From Cladobotryum mycophilum (lineage: Eukaryota > Ascomycota > Sordariomycetes > Hypocreales > Hypocreaceae), in the NCBI GenBank assembly GCA_036429605.1, contig CM071589.1, forward strand, positions 2,108,001 through 2,172,000: DNA of 64,000 bases, read 5' to 3'. Below the pieces are notes generated by a model. It was not told where the DNA came from. It did not search any database and saw nothing but the letters and a program-made list of their open reading frames with translations. A program made the translations under genes and the position numbers. Numbering within the stretch: position 1 is the stretch's first letter; each line of letters opens with the position of its first letter. Of the stretch, positions 1 through 12,965 are shown piece after piece.

Positions 1-3000
1 GACACGTGTGTCAATATGTCGAGAGGCTGGGTGCATTTAGTAATGATACCGATGTGATTCATGTCTGTTTTACATGTCGTACGACATTACAGTCACATTA
101 GAACTATTTCCTCTGTGACATCCAAGCCTGCAGAAGCCCACTAACTTTCACGCCTTGCAGATAAATAAATCCTTCGGGGCACACACGGCGCCTGCTATTG
201 ATTGTCACGTACGTACAGATATTACCTTGTTGTCTCTACTCCTTATAAAGATTTGGACAGTCTTGGACAGAGTCGAGAACCGGGCTCATGCTACACAACG
301 GCTGTAGCTGGAACAATGACATGGCGTGACATGACATGACAGTCCAAGAAACAAGCAATTTGCTGGGCAACCTGGCGTGAATTGGAATGTCAGGTTCATA
401 TATATCAAATTTTGGGTCGCTCCACTGCCGCCTCGATCAACGGAAGCGATGAAACCATCATATGTTCCCTTCAACATCAAACCCAGGGCTGAGACGCTAG
501 GTCAGCCGTCGAGCCTCGCCGAACGCTGGCCATGAAGCTAAGAGTAATACTTGTAATAAAAAAAATGAGCCAAGAAATGTAATAAGATGGATGAGCATCC
601 GTGGACCATCTTTGCTTGTTTCGTTGGTTCACTGCTGCTGTTGAGAGAAGGAAAAAAAAAGATAAAAATAATATGTTGTGTGAGCGGGCTGGTTTCTGTT
701 TCTGGAGATTGGGAGAGCTTGCTCCACGTGTATGAGATGGACTCCATGTCGAGGGTGCAATTGATCGACAATCCCCCTCACAGCCATCGTCTTTTTCATT
801 TTTTTTTTTAATTTTTATTTGACAGGAGAATAAAAATATCCCCGCAAAAGGCGGTAGCCTAAAAACCGGGCCCTCATTGGTTTTTTAGTTGAAGCTTGGG
901 TTGGGGATCGTCATCGACTTTTCCCCAGAGCGCCTGCCAGATTGGAGTTATCATATCCATTGATCTACATGAAAGTCAACAGTGCGATCTGTGGACGTGG
1001 AATGCCGGACTGCGCTTGAAAACACCACGATCCACATGATGGTGAGCCTGGAGAACAAACAACAACAATGATGGTTCAGTTGGATATTCGTCATCGTAAT
1101 GATACTACTAATCATAACCAGTGAGTAGTGCGAGACGGAGATATTTATGCATCCGAATATGCCGATGTTGTTTTGATTCAGAATTACTCCCTTCTTGGTA
1201 GGTGCGGAGCCCATTGGTACATACAAGTAACTCAGAATGCGTGCTCCGTATTCACTTCGGATATGACGATGTATTGCAGCATGTCTGCAGCAGCAGCAAG
1301 CTTTTTTCTCTCACCGTTCAAACGATGCTCTCCGCAAGCAGCACCTCGGCTCAAGCCCTCTGCAAGGATGTGCGCGTTTTCAAAAGAGGCTGGCTGGTAA
1401 GAAAAGCCCAAACCCAAGCCCAAGAGCCATGCATCCTCTTTTTTTGCACGTTGCTCATGACAATGTGGCTCAGAAAACGGAGGGGCCTACGTATGCAACG
1501 TCCAGCCAATTCAAAGTCAATACAGTACTATACGGGCTCCTCCCTCCATTCCTCACAAGGTTTTGTTGATCTGTTTGCTAGCGTGCGGAGAGAATGCACG
1601 CATCTGCATACGATAGTGGCCGTTTCTCCATATGCATGCATGGAATACGAAGGATGCAGAAGCGGGCAGAAATTCAAAATGGCGGTTACCTTGGATAGGT
1701 AATAAGCAAAAGCGGAGAACACATCCATGCCGTTTGGGAGGGTAAAAAACAGCAAGCGGACGAGTCGTCGCGTTTCGTTTAGTGGCAATGAGGGGTGTGT
1801 GGGATGGGATGGGAGAGGTGAAGTGGTGTCGAGAGCCTCGTAAAAGGTTTCCGAGGTTTGTGGAGGTGAACTGTGTGATGGTGACTTAACGGAGTAGAGG
1901 ATTGGCATTGGTGTGTTCAAGTTACTCAGGCATGCAATGTAATGCTATGCAATGTAATGATGAACTGGACGGGCAGCAGAAGTAAATATACAAACAGCCC
2001 AGCCCAGGAGTTTACAGTGGACTAGGGGGAGGGGAGGGGGCCTTCCATTAGCTGTCCCGTCGGTGAGTGTTTTTCTTTCTCTCGGGCTCTCTCTCTCAGG
2101 GCGTCTCATTTCATTTCCCGCCTCTAAAACACTGAGAGATGAGCTTCAGGCCTTCTAAAGGGGGGCCATGCATGCATGCAGCTCGGATCTCTCCAGGCAA
2201 AGCAAACACACTAGAAGCGGGTGCGCCAAACAAGAAGCTAAATCCAGGCAAGGGATGCGTTAGCTGATCACCACCCAACTTTGAAATTACATGTACTTGT
2301 AGTAGTAACTCCGTAGTAGTAGTAGTAGTAGTACTAGGTACTATTGCTATTGGGAGCCCACGAACAAGACCGGGAGGTGAGAAAGACAGAGAGACAGGGA
2401 AAAAGAAGTGAGACCCCCCAGCACAGACGGCGCACCGGTGGCGGGAACACGACATGAAGCTAAGCTGCATACTGAAGGCTCGTCGTGACCTGGGCATTTC
2501 TTGAGCCGTTCTGAATGGTTGACTGGGGGTCCCCCTTGAGCTTGAGCTGGTCGTCCTAGTAGTCTCGCCCTCCTGCCACACACCCCTGGTCCGTCTCTCT
2601 CTCTCTCTCTCGGTCTCGGTTGGTGTTGTGTTGCTTGTTGCTTGTTGCTGGGAGCTCCGCTGCCTCCGCTTGACTGCCTTTTCGGCTGGGGGCCCTGCGG
2701 CCATAATAAAACATTCTTTTTCTTTGCCTGACCTCCTTCCTGTTCGTTTTCTTTCCCTCCTCCTCGTTGTTAACCCTCGTTGCGAAAGTTTTTTGTTGCG
2801 TCCTCCATTCGTTTAGTTCGCTTCATCAGTCCTGTCGCTTTCCCTTGCTGAGCTTGTTCCTTCTAATTGATAACGTGTAAGTTGCTTTCTCTCGTCTTTA
2901 CGACCCTTTATATCATCTGCAGCTTCCCATTCGGAATCGCGCGTTGGTGCCCGTCCAACAACGCTCTCGGATCATCGCTCTGGGCGGGGGAGAAGATCGT

Positions 3001-3158
3001 TTTCTTATTCAAGCCTCCTAATTACAACTACAACACCACGTCTATAATAGGAAGAATTATTGCGACTAATACGTTACGCGCTATAGCCGAATATCAACTT
3101 CTCCAACACGACATCTCGAGCATTTTTAAAAAACGAGCTTTTCCATCCATTAGCCAAT
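1..3158. other. Gene-free left edge and DUF7707 promoter/leader
   Basis: I see no supportable gene here. Open frames at 1202-1702 (+) and 2111-2704 (-) have low-complexity or compositionally odd translations, start at non-AUG codons or lie in simple repeats, and show no recognisable motif. The stretch holds microsatellites: GTA x7 at 2313-2333 and TC x9 at 2594-2611. Its right end (about 2700-3158) is rich in C and T, typical of fungal core promoters and 5' leaders, and leads into the DUF7707 gene. A gene truncated at the left edge cannot be excluded. Confidence 0.5.
2313..2333. repeat. GTA trinucleotide microsatellite
   Basis: Seven uninterrupted GTA units lie in intergenic DNA and are followed directly by a CTAGGTA-type motif. 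Confidence 0.9.
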
Positions 3159-3863
3159 ATGTTGTTCCGATCAGCTGTCTTGGCCGTTGCCGCCGTCTTC
3201 ACCTCAGTCGCCCAGGCCGATTACCAGATTGACCCCAAGACTGTGCCTCTGAGCACGAGACGTAAGAAATCCCTCGACTACCAATGCATCAATGTCATTC
3301 CAATAAAGCTAATAAGTCAATAGAGGCCTGGTGTGACAGTGAGAAGTCTGTTTGCCCTATCATCTGCCAGCAGTTCCCTCCTGGAACCACCCTCGTCAAC
3401 CAGTGTGATTCTGTAAGCTTCATTTGATTAATCCCATTGATCTCACGCATTCCATGTTCTAACAAACACATAGACTCACCTCACATATGGATGTCTCTGT
3501 GGAAACAACAAGCAGCCCAACATCTCCGAGTACAGTCTGACACTGCCTTACTTCGTCTGCACAGAATTCGGCAACCAGTGTGTCAAGGCTTGCGGTCAGG
3601 ACAACACTTGCGCCTCAGCATGCCGTGAGAACAACCCTTGCGGTGCCACAAACCCCAAGCGATACAACACAACCGAAACCGCTTCTATTCCCGCCGCTAC
3701 CACCACCAGCGACGACGGTACCGTCTTCACTGGCACCCCTGGCGAAACCGGCTCTGCTAGCCACCCTGGCAAGAAGGGCGCTGCTCCCGCATTGGAAGTT
3801 GGACGAGCCTATGGTCTCTTTATTGTCCTTGGTAGCATGTTTGTTGGTTTTGCCATGTTGTAA
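3159..3863 (+). CDS. Secreted GPI-anchored cysteine-rich DUF7707-type protein
   Basis: The gene has three exons: 3159-3261, 3324-3412 and 3474-3863. Both introns (62 and 61 nt) begin with GTAAG, and splicing joins the frames exactly. The product is about 193 aa. Residues 1-20 are a signal peptide. An N-terminal domain of about 110 residues is rich in cysteine, with TWCDS/CPIIC-like, YGCLC and CVKACG stretches, which I recognise as the fungal DUF7707 layout. A Ser/Thr/Pro/Gly linker follows, and the end is a hydrophobic segment finishing in GFAML, as expected for a GPI attachment signal. It therefore probably sits on the outer plasma membrane or cell wall. The biochemical role of the family is unknown to me. 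The start is the first AUG and gives a clean signal peptide. Confidence 0.85.
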
Positions 3864-4792
3864 GAAGGGGATATGATTTTGGATGTTGGGGGTATGAGTT
3901 GAGGAAGATTGAGCCTGGAGGGCTACGCGACATGGCCCGTAATTTGTTACGCTTTTGTTTGGGGGGCTTGTGTTGTGTCAAAACAGCGTTGTGGGTTTGC
4001 TGAAGTTTCGTAGGATATACTTAATAATTTTTGGATGCTTGATGGATTCTTATCGAGGTTCAATATAGTAGGGATCAATTCCCCATAACTACCTCAGTCA
4101 ATTGGCCTTGGTATGTCTGTGATTCCGAAATTTGATGTGACAACAAGCATTGGCCCATGTGAAGATGGTTGCTACCCGGTATGCTTGTGGGGAGGATTTA
4201 GCCCTGCATGAAGCTGGCATCGATCATTAGGTGTGTGACGCGTCATCGTCTCCGAATTGCCAACGGCATTGATGCACCAGTTTTCCGTATGCGTCCATAT
4301 AAACAAAATCGGGGCTTGAGTGCGAGATCCCTCAGAAGGCGATTGAACTGATTTATTGCAAGAAATTGATTCTGGCTTCTTATTACCAAGTTATCGAGGT
4401 TGACTCGGAAAACACAATGGCGGTGCGTCTTGTTGTAGCCGGCACCACCTAACCAGTTTGGGGGTCCGAATATCATCAGGTTTGCTCAGTGTTTCTGGCT
4501 ATACTTTCTTCAAATGTTTTAAACAACTTTTTTTTATATATATTTTATATATATATATTTTTATACAGAATAAAAAAAACTAATTTTATATACAAATTTG
4601 TATCTCCTCTGCGGAGCCTCTGGCCGACATTCTTGTTTTACCTATTATAGACGCCTCATATCATCTCTTACCATTTCCCCCCTTCCTTCTCATATCTTGA
4701 CGGTGCTTCTCTATCACTCTGCTCGTGATATTGGGGACATTACAACACCCCCTTTTTTTCTTTTCTTCTTTTCTTTTCCTTTTCCCAATACT
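3864..4792. other. Intergenic between convergent genes
   Basis: This holds the 3' flanks of the DUF7707 gene (+) and the F-box-like gene (-). It contains an AT-rich simple tract at about 4528-4566 with alternating TA. No gene is visible. Confidence 0.7.
4528..4566. repeat. T/TA-rich simple-sequence tract
   Basis: A run of T followed by alternating TA and T blocks lies between two convergent genes. It may act in 3' end formation, but this is only inference. Confidence 0.8.
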
Positions 4793-6241
4793 TCACCTGT
4801 TGACTGGGAACTTCCAAAAGGGCTTTTTGGCCAATAATGAAGGGTAGGCAATAACGCCCTGTCCATGGCTAATAAACTCATTCCGTGTATCGTCGTTTTC
4901 TAAACCCCATCCCACCAAGCCACCAACCGGTCCAGGGCCATAGATGTCACGATACTCATCTTCGCTCGGTAGTTTTGGGTGCCGAGCGTCATCGTCCCAT
5001 AGAGCCCACGCACGCTGGCGGTGGAGTCGTACAAAGTCATTGCAATGCCAGCGCATTCGCCGTCTTCGGCTCGGGGCACTCAGAGGAAGCCAGACATTGG
5101 TGGCATCGACGAGAGGAGGACTCCGAAGAATTTCCTGGTTGTAGATAACAATAAAGTCACGGAAATCCGTGACGGGCGACCTGAGTATGCTTGTGAGTAG
5201 GTCGAGACCGGATGATGCCAGCAACGATATCACACCATCACTCCAACCTGTGCCACCTAGATGGTGTAAGCGTTCCCACCCAGAATATGGGTCGTAATCC
5301 TGGAATCTACCCTCGCCATTCTTTGGAGCATTTTCGAATTCCGGATGCGTGCCGGCGGTAGGTATTCCGGCCCCTACTTGATCAGCAATCGTAGCCCCAT
5401 AAAGACCGAGAACGTATTCGCGTACGCACGGGAGCAACTGGATCTCGCGTGTCTCTGGTTCCCTATCCTCATACCTATACAGCAAACTCCAGTCCCAATA
5501 TCGAAAGGGATCTCGTGGATCAAATCGATACCCATTGTACTCGGTTTCTACAACTGAATCATAATTGCAGAACTCCTCTGTTGGCACTACTCTTAGCTTT
5601 CCACCAACGGGACCGTAGATTTTGCAGAGAAGATGGTAGCGTAAGAAAGCTTGTAGTATTAGCCGCTGCTTCTTTTTGCTCAGGGACTCGATATCAAAGT
5701 GATCTACTTCTCTTTCAAGACTGACCTGAGTGGTGGTCTGGCAAAAATCCCGATGTGACCAGCTAGGAAGCTTTCGGTAGGCTCGTGGCAGATGCTGGCT
5801 TGTTGCTTTCGCCAGGTAGTCTTTGGCGTAGAGCCAAAGATGACGAATGAGGTTCTCGACTTGAAGTACAATAGAGAATCCACGCCTATATGACTCAGCT
5901 ACTAAACGGAAACCTTTTCTTCCCCATCTAGTGAGGTGAGACTGAAGCATAGCAGTGCGCTCCTCTTTGGTAACTTCATCGTGATTCACGACGGGGAAAA
6001 GGACGATGGCTAGAGCATCTTGAATAACATCCTCGCCAAGATCGTTATAAAAACAATGCCAAATGATTTTACTTCTAGAGCCTTGTAATTGGCTATACAA
6101 TGCTGGGGAGGCATGGCTGAACGCGATAGCCTCACTAAAGTCTCGACAGGAGAGAAGGATCTTGAGGCTGAGTTCTGGAGAAAGATTTTGGAACCTATCC
6201 ATGTTATGCCTTTCAGGTTTAATCCCACAGATACGATACAT
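4793..6241 (-). CDS. F-box-like domain protein
   Basis: A single 482-aa open frame. The N-terminus (about residues 14-60) reads MDRFQNLSPEL, then hydrophobic Leu/Ile positions and an ASPALYSQL segment, which matches a fungal F-box or F-box-like fold. The remaining roughly 400 residues are rich in Trp, Tyr and Asp and carry no repeat that I recognise. F-box proteins normally recruit substrates to SCF ubiquitin ligases through Skp1, and that role is inferred here. Two AUGs are possible: 6241, giving a 13-residue extension, or 6202, just before the F-box. I kept the longer one. It converges on the DUF7707 gene, and its promoter lies in the gene-free stretch to its right. Confidence 0.7.
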   Translation of the reverse strand: MYRICGIKPERHNMDRFQNLSPELSLKILLSCRDFSEAIAFSHASPALYSQLQGSRSKIIWHCFYNDLGEDVIQDALAIVLFPVVNHDEVTKEERTAMLQSHLTRWGRKGFRLVAESYRRGFSIVLQVENLIRHLWLYAKDYLAKATSQHLPRAYRKLPSWSHRDFCQTTTQVSLEREVDHFDIESLSKKKQRLILQAFLRYHLLCKIYGPVGGKLRVVPTEEFCNYDSVVETEYNGYRFDPRDPFRYWDWSLLYRYEDREPETREIQLLPCVREYVLGLYGATIADQVGAGIPTAGTHPEFENAPKNGEGRFQDYDPYSGWERLHHLGGTGWSDGVISLLASSGLDLLTSILRSPVTDFRDFIVIYNQEILRSPPLVDATNVWLPLSAPSRRRRMRWHCNDFVRLHRQRAWALWDDDARHPKLPSEDEYRDIYGPGPVGGLVGWGLENDDTRNEFISHGQGVIAYPSLLAKKPFWKFPVNR

Positions 6242-8760
6242 GGCTTTCTTATTGCTCGTGGCAAAAGTCGATATCGCGGGGGTATAAATATGAATGCGGG
6301 AAGGGATGAAGGGAAGGAACTTGTGGTGGAAGAGAATATATATCTAGAGGGGAGGACTAGTGGCTCATGCAATAAGCTTTGGAGAGGCAAAAATGTAATA
6401 TGATTCAAAGCTTTCATGAAATCATCAGCTTCCATCTTTTTCACGTAGCTCGCAAGCTTATAAACCACAAAGTTAAAAAGCCCTCCGTCAGTCCAGCATC
6501 AGAGCTTTCAAACGTCAGGCCCAAGACCTCAAACAGTTATGACTAGCCGCGCGGAACAGGAGTTTTGTACGTTTTCCTTTGCAGTTTGTTTGAGAGGTTT
6601 CTTTTCCCCTTCATCATCGCTGGTCTTAGATCAGGGCCAGTCGTGCCACCCAAATCACCTCGTACTACCGCCATACCTGCTTCTTCGCGTCCCGACAAGC
6701 GGCCTCTAAACGGGCAGTCTATTCTGTATGGCTATGTTAGCCAAGTCCAGACATTACAAACGTATATAGCAATATGAAAACTTGCCTTTAGGATGATTGA
6801 TGAGAAGAAGATGGAGGCCTGAGATCGGATCTGACCGGTATGCTAGCCGGGGTTAGCTCAACATGAAGTGAACTGGGGCCAATCTTGTGCCTACGCCTAT
6901 CACTAAAGCACGTCCCGAAGACTTTTGAGGGGGATAGGTAGGCAGATATAGGGGAGGCTGAGAGAGGCGGAAGGAATAGAGAGAAAAATAGACAGACACA
7001 ATGGACACGAATCATAATCCGTCTTGATGTTGTGCCAAGTGACTGGGGGCTTCACATTAAGAAAACGGGAACACTTGCAGTAAATACTAGGACGCCTTCC
7101 AGTCGTACCTGAATAACCAAGTCGTCATCTAATGACAGTAATTGATACAGATGAGCAGAGTTGGCAAATAAGGAAAGAAGTAACCGTACTCTGATACCTC
7201 AAAGTCTTTCCCATCTATAACACAGTACCTACCAAGTACTAATATATCATGGCTCCGAGACCGGACTGATGAATGAGGACTCAGCAGAGAGGAAGGCAAA
7301 ACATCTACTTCTATGCAGTTTTGACGGTCAATTCCTTGTATAAGGAAGCCAAGACGAACTCGTGGGTCAAAACACCTCTGCTACTCGTTCATAGTCTAAA
7401 AGAAAGGAAAATGGAGCAAAATACATCGCTGGGAATCATTCTTCACAATAGAACCTGACTGTCTGGTTTCCAGTCCGTAGAGCTATTGTTTCTCTCAATT
7501 CCTGATGCTGCTGTCAGCTCCTCTCGTCTCCCTTGATCACTCTCATTCATTTAGATTTCCTTGTCCTTCTATGTTTTATTTTATCTTATCCATCGTGTTA
7601 TATATTACCTCCATCACACTGGTACTGGCTGTGATCCGGTGACCTTTTCTCTTTCGTGGCTCCTTATCAGAGGTTGAAGTAGTACAAAAGGGCCAACATC
7701 CTCCACTGTGTAGATAACTTCTTTATTGCATAGGTACGGTTAGTAATCAAGGTCAATAATCAATTATAGGTTTCCAACATGAAAACTAAGCGTCCTATTT
7801 GAAACTATCATGTATACCTATGCTAATCTTGCCTGTACTTTGGTGATGTTCTATAAACCCTTTTCAGTCAAAATGTGGTTTATACTTTCAGATACACGCT
7901 ATTTTTCATCACGAGAGTTGACAATTCGAGCCTTAGTGAAAGTTACTGTTAGCCATTTCCCGTCATCTGACAATGACGGAGGATTCGGGTGAACATGATT
8001 GGTGCGATGTCGATCATGTGGAACAGCAATTGAAGGTGCATTTTGACAGCTGCCCCCGAAAAAGTCCATGATTCTCGGCGGCGCCGTCGTGCAAGTGGTT
8101 ACATCTGAGGTTACAAGTGCCTCAACGAATTCGGCTTTCACGTGCTTCAAGTTTCGATGACCATGGATGATGGATGCTGAAATGGATGGTCCATGGATTA
8201 GGTAGGTACCCGTAGCAGCAAGTAATGCGCGCCAAAAGCTACAACAGGCCAGGCTCCAGTTCCATGTCAAAAGGCCTCCATCCAGCCGCAAAATGCACTA
8301 CGCTGCAAGACACCAGCCCGACTATCTTAGTGTCCATGGATAGTAGGTTAACGGGCTAGATTACGTGAGGGTGCAGGCCCGGGTGGTGGTATGGTGCCCT
8401 GGAACTGCCTACCAGTTAGAGCACTTGGGCCGTTGACGGCGCCAATTCTCAGGGGCTTGCGGGCAGTCTTCCCGAGGCTTGCTACAGGGGTGCAGTGGAC
8501 CACCCAGTGCACCTTTTCATGCACGATTCTCAACGAAACCATACCTTCGGTTGCTCACACCAAGTTTGCGAGCACGCAGCCTCACTGTCCACTGTCCACT
8601 GACCGGAGCCCGTGGAGAGAGAGAGGAAACCTACTGTAGCCGTCATCACTACTTGTTACTACTGCCTTTTTCCGCCGTTCGTCACGGGCTTTTTTTTAGG
8701 TTTTTTCTATATCTTCGCCCATACCCACCTTTTGGGCCCTCCGCCCCCCCTTCCTCTATC
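6242..8760. other. Gene-free stretch between divergent genes
   Basis: About 2.5 kb separates the F-box-like gene (-) from the CDP-alcohol phosphotransferase (+), so both promoters lie here. Open frames in it are short, lack motifs and often start at non-AUG codons; the longest, 7899-8291 (-), looks like chance. I see no tRNA or repeat family. Confidence 0.6.
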
Positions 8761-10352
8761 ATGTCTGGTCGTAACACACTGCCATTACACCAAGGTGATA
8801 CCAATATGGCTCCCAATACGAGTAAGCAATAAGAAGAGAAACCCCCTCGCAATTCCTTCAAGATCCTGTCCAGCCGTCAGCACCCCCTCCCCCACCATAC
8901 GGCTTGGGAAGATCGCGCGGAAGATCGCTCGCTGACATGTGCTTGGCCCTCTAGAGCAGGCTGCGGCCGAGTGCATCTCGGATGATGCTCTGATCCATCT
9001 AAAGTCGTACAAATACTCGAGCGTTGATAAATCGCCAGTCTCGAAATACATTCTTGGTCCTTGGGTACGATTTCTACAACTTTTCACATGCGCGCAAATC
9101 ATCTCTCGCCCCTTATGCGCCGTCTTCAACTCTGTCGGCAACTCGAGCTAACATAAACTTCGCAGTGGAACGCCTTCGTCGAATTCCTCCCGCTATGGAT
9201 TGCGCCAAACATGGTGACCCTGCTAGGGTTCTTCTTCATTCTTGGCAATGTTGGCTTAATGATTGTTTACATACCAGATCTTGTCGGGCCGGTAAGTTGC
9301 TACTCTTTTGCGCCGCTAGTTGGTTGTGAGCTTTTGCTGACGTAGGGATATCTTAGGGACCGTCATGGGTATACTTTAGCTTCGCGTTCGGTCTCTTCAT
9401 GTACCAGACGATGGACAATGTGGATGGAAAGCAAGCCAGGAGAACGGGGACATCGAGCGGATTAGGAGAACTTTTCGACCACGGCATCGACTCGCTCAAC
9501 TGCACACTCGCTAGTTTGCTCGAAGCGGCAGCAATGGGATTAGGCACATCTCACGCTGGTATTATTACAGCTCTTATTCCCTGCCTGCCAATGTTCTTCT
9601 CGACTTGGGAGACGTATCACACTCATACACTCTATCTGGGCTTTTTCAATGGTCCAACGGAAGGCATTCTTATTGCCTGTGGCATTATGATCGTCTCTGG
9701 AATCTATGGACCGGCTGTCTTTACCCAGCCCCTTGTACACATCTGGGGCGATCATCTTGAAGGGGTATCTCACCTGATTGGCGATGTTTCTTTCCGAGAC
9801 ATCTGGATCGGTGTCCTAGTTGGCTTGCTCATGACCGCCCATGTTCCCTTCTGCGTCCTGAACGTTGTTCGTGCTCGCAGAAAGAATGGCTTGCCGGTGC
9901 TTCCCGTCTTCCTTGAATGGACCCCAATGGCCGTCTTTACCATTTGCAACATGGCGTGGGTCTTCTCTCCTTACAGCACTCTAATGAAGGATAATCACCT
10001 CACCCTCTTCTGCTTTACTATGGCATTTGTCTTTGGACGATTGACGACTAAGATGATTCTTGCGCACTTGACCCACCAGCCCTTCCCTTACTGGACCGTC
10101 ATGTTGGCCCCATTGGTAGGCGGTGCTGCCCTAGGAAACCTTCCTCGACTTGGTCTGCCTCAAATCAGTGCCGACCTAGAGCTGTACTACCTGTGGGGGT
10201 ACTTCTTCTTCGCGGCGGTTGTCTACTTCCGATGGGCATACCTTGTCATCAATGCTATTTGCGACTTTTTGGGCATTAGTGCTCTCACTATTCCTAAGGA
10301 GAAGCAGATGGCTAACAAGCTGGCTGCTAGAGCTGCTACGAAAATTCATTAA
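8761..10352 (+). CDS. Cholinephosphotransferase / ethanolaminephosphotransferase (CDP-alcohol phosphatidyltransferase)
   Basis: The exons are 8761-8821, 8955-9064, 9166-9291 and 9357-10352, giving about 430 aa. The enzyme transfers phosphocholine or phosphoethanolamine from the CDP-alcohol to diacylglycerol, the last step of the Kennedy pathway, in ER/Golgi membranes. The family signature is complete: D122-G123, A126-R127, G136, D140 and D144 fit DGx2ARx8Gx3Dx3D. Many hydrophobic segments follow it. The third intron has a nearer AG at 9345 that would break the frame, so 9357 is used. The frame upstream of 8955 has no AUG, and exon 1 (phase 1, donor GTAAGC) solves this. AUG 8806 is an alternative start. 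I cannot tell choline from ethanolamine specificity. Confidence 0.88.
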
Positions 10353-11278
10353 CGAGAATATGACTAGTTTTGGGGTTCAAATCTACTTGTTGTAATAGAT
10401 GATATTACGGCTCGGTATCTTAAAAAAGGGAGACTGGGCAAGATTTCACCAAACTCATGATACAAAACAGGTGACGATATTTGAGCTTTTAGATCTGGGA
10501 GAGGGTCGCATAAAGAGACTTCCTTGTATAATGGAAGGCCGATGTATGGCATACATGACTGGCTGGCGTTGGAGGTCTTGGATCATTTACATTTAATCCG
10601 GCATCGGACGCTGTTGACCAAGTGTTACGGAAGTGACGACGACGACTTACATATATATCTATTCTAATGTAGTAAATTGCTTTCAAGCAAAAATAAGATT
10701 CGCATGATGAACTACCTGTAGTGTGTGTTTATCTTTTTGCTGTCTAGTAACGTTGGAGCCGTCATGGATCAATACTGAGTTTAGATTCTCAGCCCTACCA
10801 GTGGCATGTCTAGTTTGGAGCAGATCTAGTATGCAAGATCTATGATACGCCTAGAAAATCGACAAGAATGCAATTTCCGTCTGCAGTGTAATAAAAAGTT
10901 GCATTTTATGGAAGAGACTGTTATTGGTAGTCCTTGATTATTGGGTCTTCATCTCCCCTCTACATATGTTCCCCAGGTTCCTCATTCGGCGGTCCCTGGA
11001 ACAGGGTCTCTCCCGTTAAATAGCCCATTGGCTCTAGGTACTGTCGCACTGTCTTAGCGCAGCCACTTCCCGCATCTCCCGCTGCATTGGATGATGGATT
11101 GTCTATTCTAATAAAACCTAGAACTGTTAGTCGATGGTTATTAAACTTGACAGTTTGTCTTGATTGACAACCTCGAAAGCACAATCTCAACTCCTTTCGA
11201 GATTCTGGCTTGGGGAAGCGCTTCCAGAAATCCTACGGCCGGACGATCATTGACCTTTGGAGCCCACCATTCCCGACC
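10353..11278. other. Intergenic, phosphotransferase 3' flank and glutaminyl cyclase promoter
   Basis: About 0.9 kb between two plus-strand genes. The short open frames lack motifs, and I see no RNA gene. Confidence 0.65.
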
Positions 11279-12493
11279 ATGGCTTTCGGCGCTCTGCTAT
11301 TATCACCCCTCGTCTTCATCCTCCTCTCCCTCCGAATCGTCGTCGCACTCGGCACACTCACCGACGATGACTTGCGAAACATCCCCTCCCCGGGTGATGA
11401 CTTCGATATCCACAAGGGAAAGCTTCTAGCTCCCATCTTGATACCGCGCGTGCCAGGAACCGACGGATCGCTCAAGACGCAGCAGCATTTCGTCGACTTC
11501 TTCAAGACGAGTCTCCCAGAGTGGGAAATCATATGGCAAAATTCCACCTCCAAGACGCCTGCCACTGGAGACAAGGATGTTCCATTTGCAAATCTGATCT
11601 TCCGCCGCGATCCACCGGGCTCAAGGACGGGCGATGTTGGACGGCTGACGCTGGTGGCGCATTATGACAGCAAGATTGAGCCGGCTGGGTTTATTGGTGC
11701 GATAGACAGTGCTGCGCCGTGTGCGATGCTGCTGCATGTAGCAAGGAGTATTGAGGATTCTCTCAAGTCGAAATGGGAAGAGATGGATAAGAATGGAGAG
11801 TTGAACGACGACCTGGAAGCTGGCGTTGGTGTGCAAATTCTCTTGCTCGATGGAGAGGAGGCATTTGTCAAGTGGTCAGACACTGATTCCCTCTATGGAG
11901 CTCGGTAAGACTACCATTTCCATTCCTGCTGTACTACCTAGTAGTTACTAACATGACACAGAGCACTGGCCGAGGAGTGGGAATCTCAGTACCATTCGTC
12001 CATGTCAATATATCAGACACCTCTCCATTCAATCAGCCTCTTTGTTCTGTTGGATCTCCTTGGCGCAGCGGATCCCATAATCTCCTCCTACTTCCTGCCC
12101 ACCCACTGGGCATATAAAAACATGGCTTCGTTAGAGAAGCGCATGCGCGATCTCGGTCTTCTCGAGGCCAAACCACGACAGGCCGTCTTCCCGGATGTGA
12201 ATAAGGAAATCAAATGGTTCGGTCATGGATACATTGAAGATGACCACATCCCCTTTATGAGGAGAGGTGTTGACATTCTGCATCTCATTCCATCACCCTT
12301 CCCTCGTGTGTGGCACAAGATGGAGGATGATGGCGAGCACCTGGATTTGCCGACAACCCGCGATTGGGCCAAGATCGTGACGGCGTTTGCAGCCGAGTGG
12401 ATGAACCTCTCTGGACACTTGCCCAAGGCGGCTGCGTCATTGAATAAGAGAAGTGAGATAGACAGTGAATCGAGTAAGCGGACCGAATTATGA
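11279..12493 (+). CDS. Glutaminyl-peptide cyclotransferase-like M28-family protein
   Basis: Two exons, 11279-11904 and 11962-12493, are joined at phase 2 by a 57-nt intron with a CTAAC branch, giving 385 aa. Residues 1-25 form a signal peptide or signal anchor. The fold is that of the M28 zinc peptidase superfamily. AHYDSK is followed by the AID143SAAPC segment, then DGEE (E193/E194), then DDHIPF (H304), which match the D/E/H zinc and catalytic positions of secretory glutaminyl cyclases. These enzymes turn N-terminal Gln or Glu into pyroglutamate. The ISLFVLLDLLG and FGHGYIEDDH stretches support cyclase rather than aminopeptidase. An in-frame extension upstream of 11279 has no AUG. Confidence 0.87.
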
Positions 12494-12965
12494 CAATTAC
12501 TGTGATGGTTTGGAGTTTGGCATCAAGCGAGAATCATCATTGTAGGTTCTGCATGTACATAAGGGTGCAATGACTATATGGGTATTCTGATGGGTTTGAG
12601 AATTTGCGTCCTGTCTAGGTGTATTGGGTAGGAGTCGGATTTCGGGTAGATAGTTTACCAATACTATCCAACATGACTTTAAGTTATTATGTTTTCAAAA
12701 ACTACAATCTCCAAAATACTAATCCTGAAATAAGTCAGCTCCATTAACAGAATGAGGGTAAATCAGGGTGAAACCAGGTGAGTAGGTAAGGTGAGCTGTA
12801 GCTTACTGTGTCACTATTGTAAGCACACGGTAGCGACGCTGTTCTCGGCCAATCAGCATCCCCCACCTACAACTTTCCGATACATACAACCACGTAACCA
12901 TCTGGACAGAGCTCCCAAGCTGTCCTCTTACAGCCTCGCTCTCATCCACCAACGTCAACGTCACA
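12494..12965. other. Intergenic, SWP1 promoter
   Basis: 472 bases between two plus-strand genes. No gene is seen. Confidence 0.7.

Noticed and set aside
1202..1702. 166-codon plus-strand open frame
   Set aside because: It lacks any motif, its first codon is not AUG, and its residue mix is typical of untranslated DNA.
2111..2704. 197-codon minus-strand open frame
   Set aside because: Much of it is translated microsatellite (Thr, Arg-Glu and Ser runs) in the promoter region of the DUF7707 gene.
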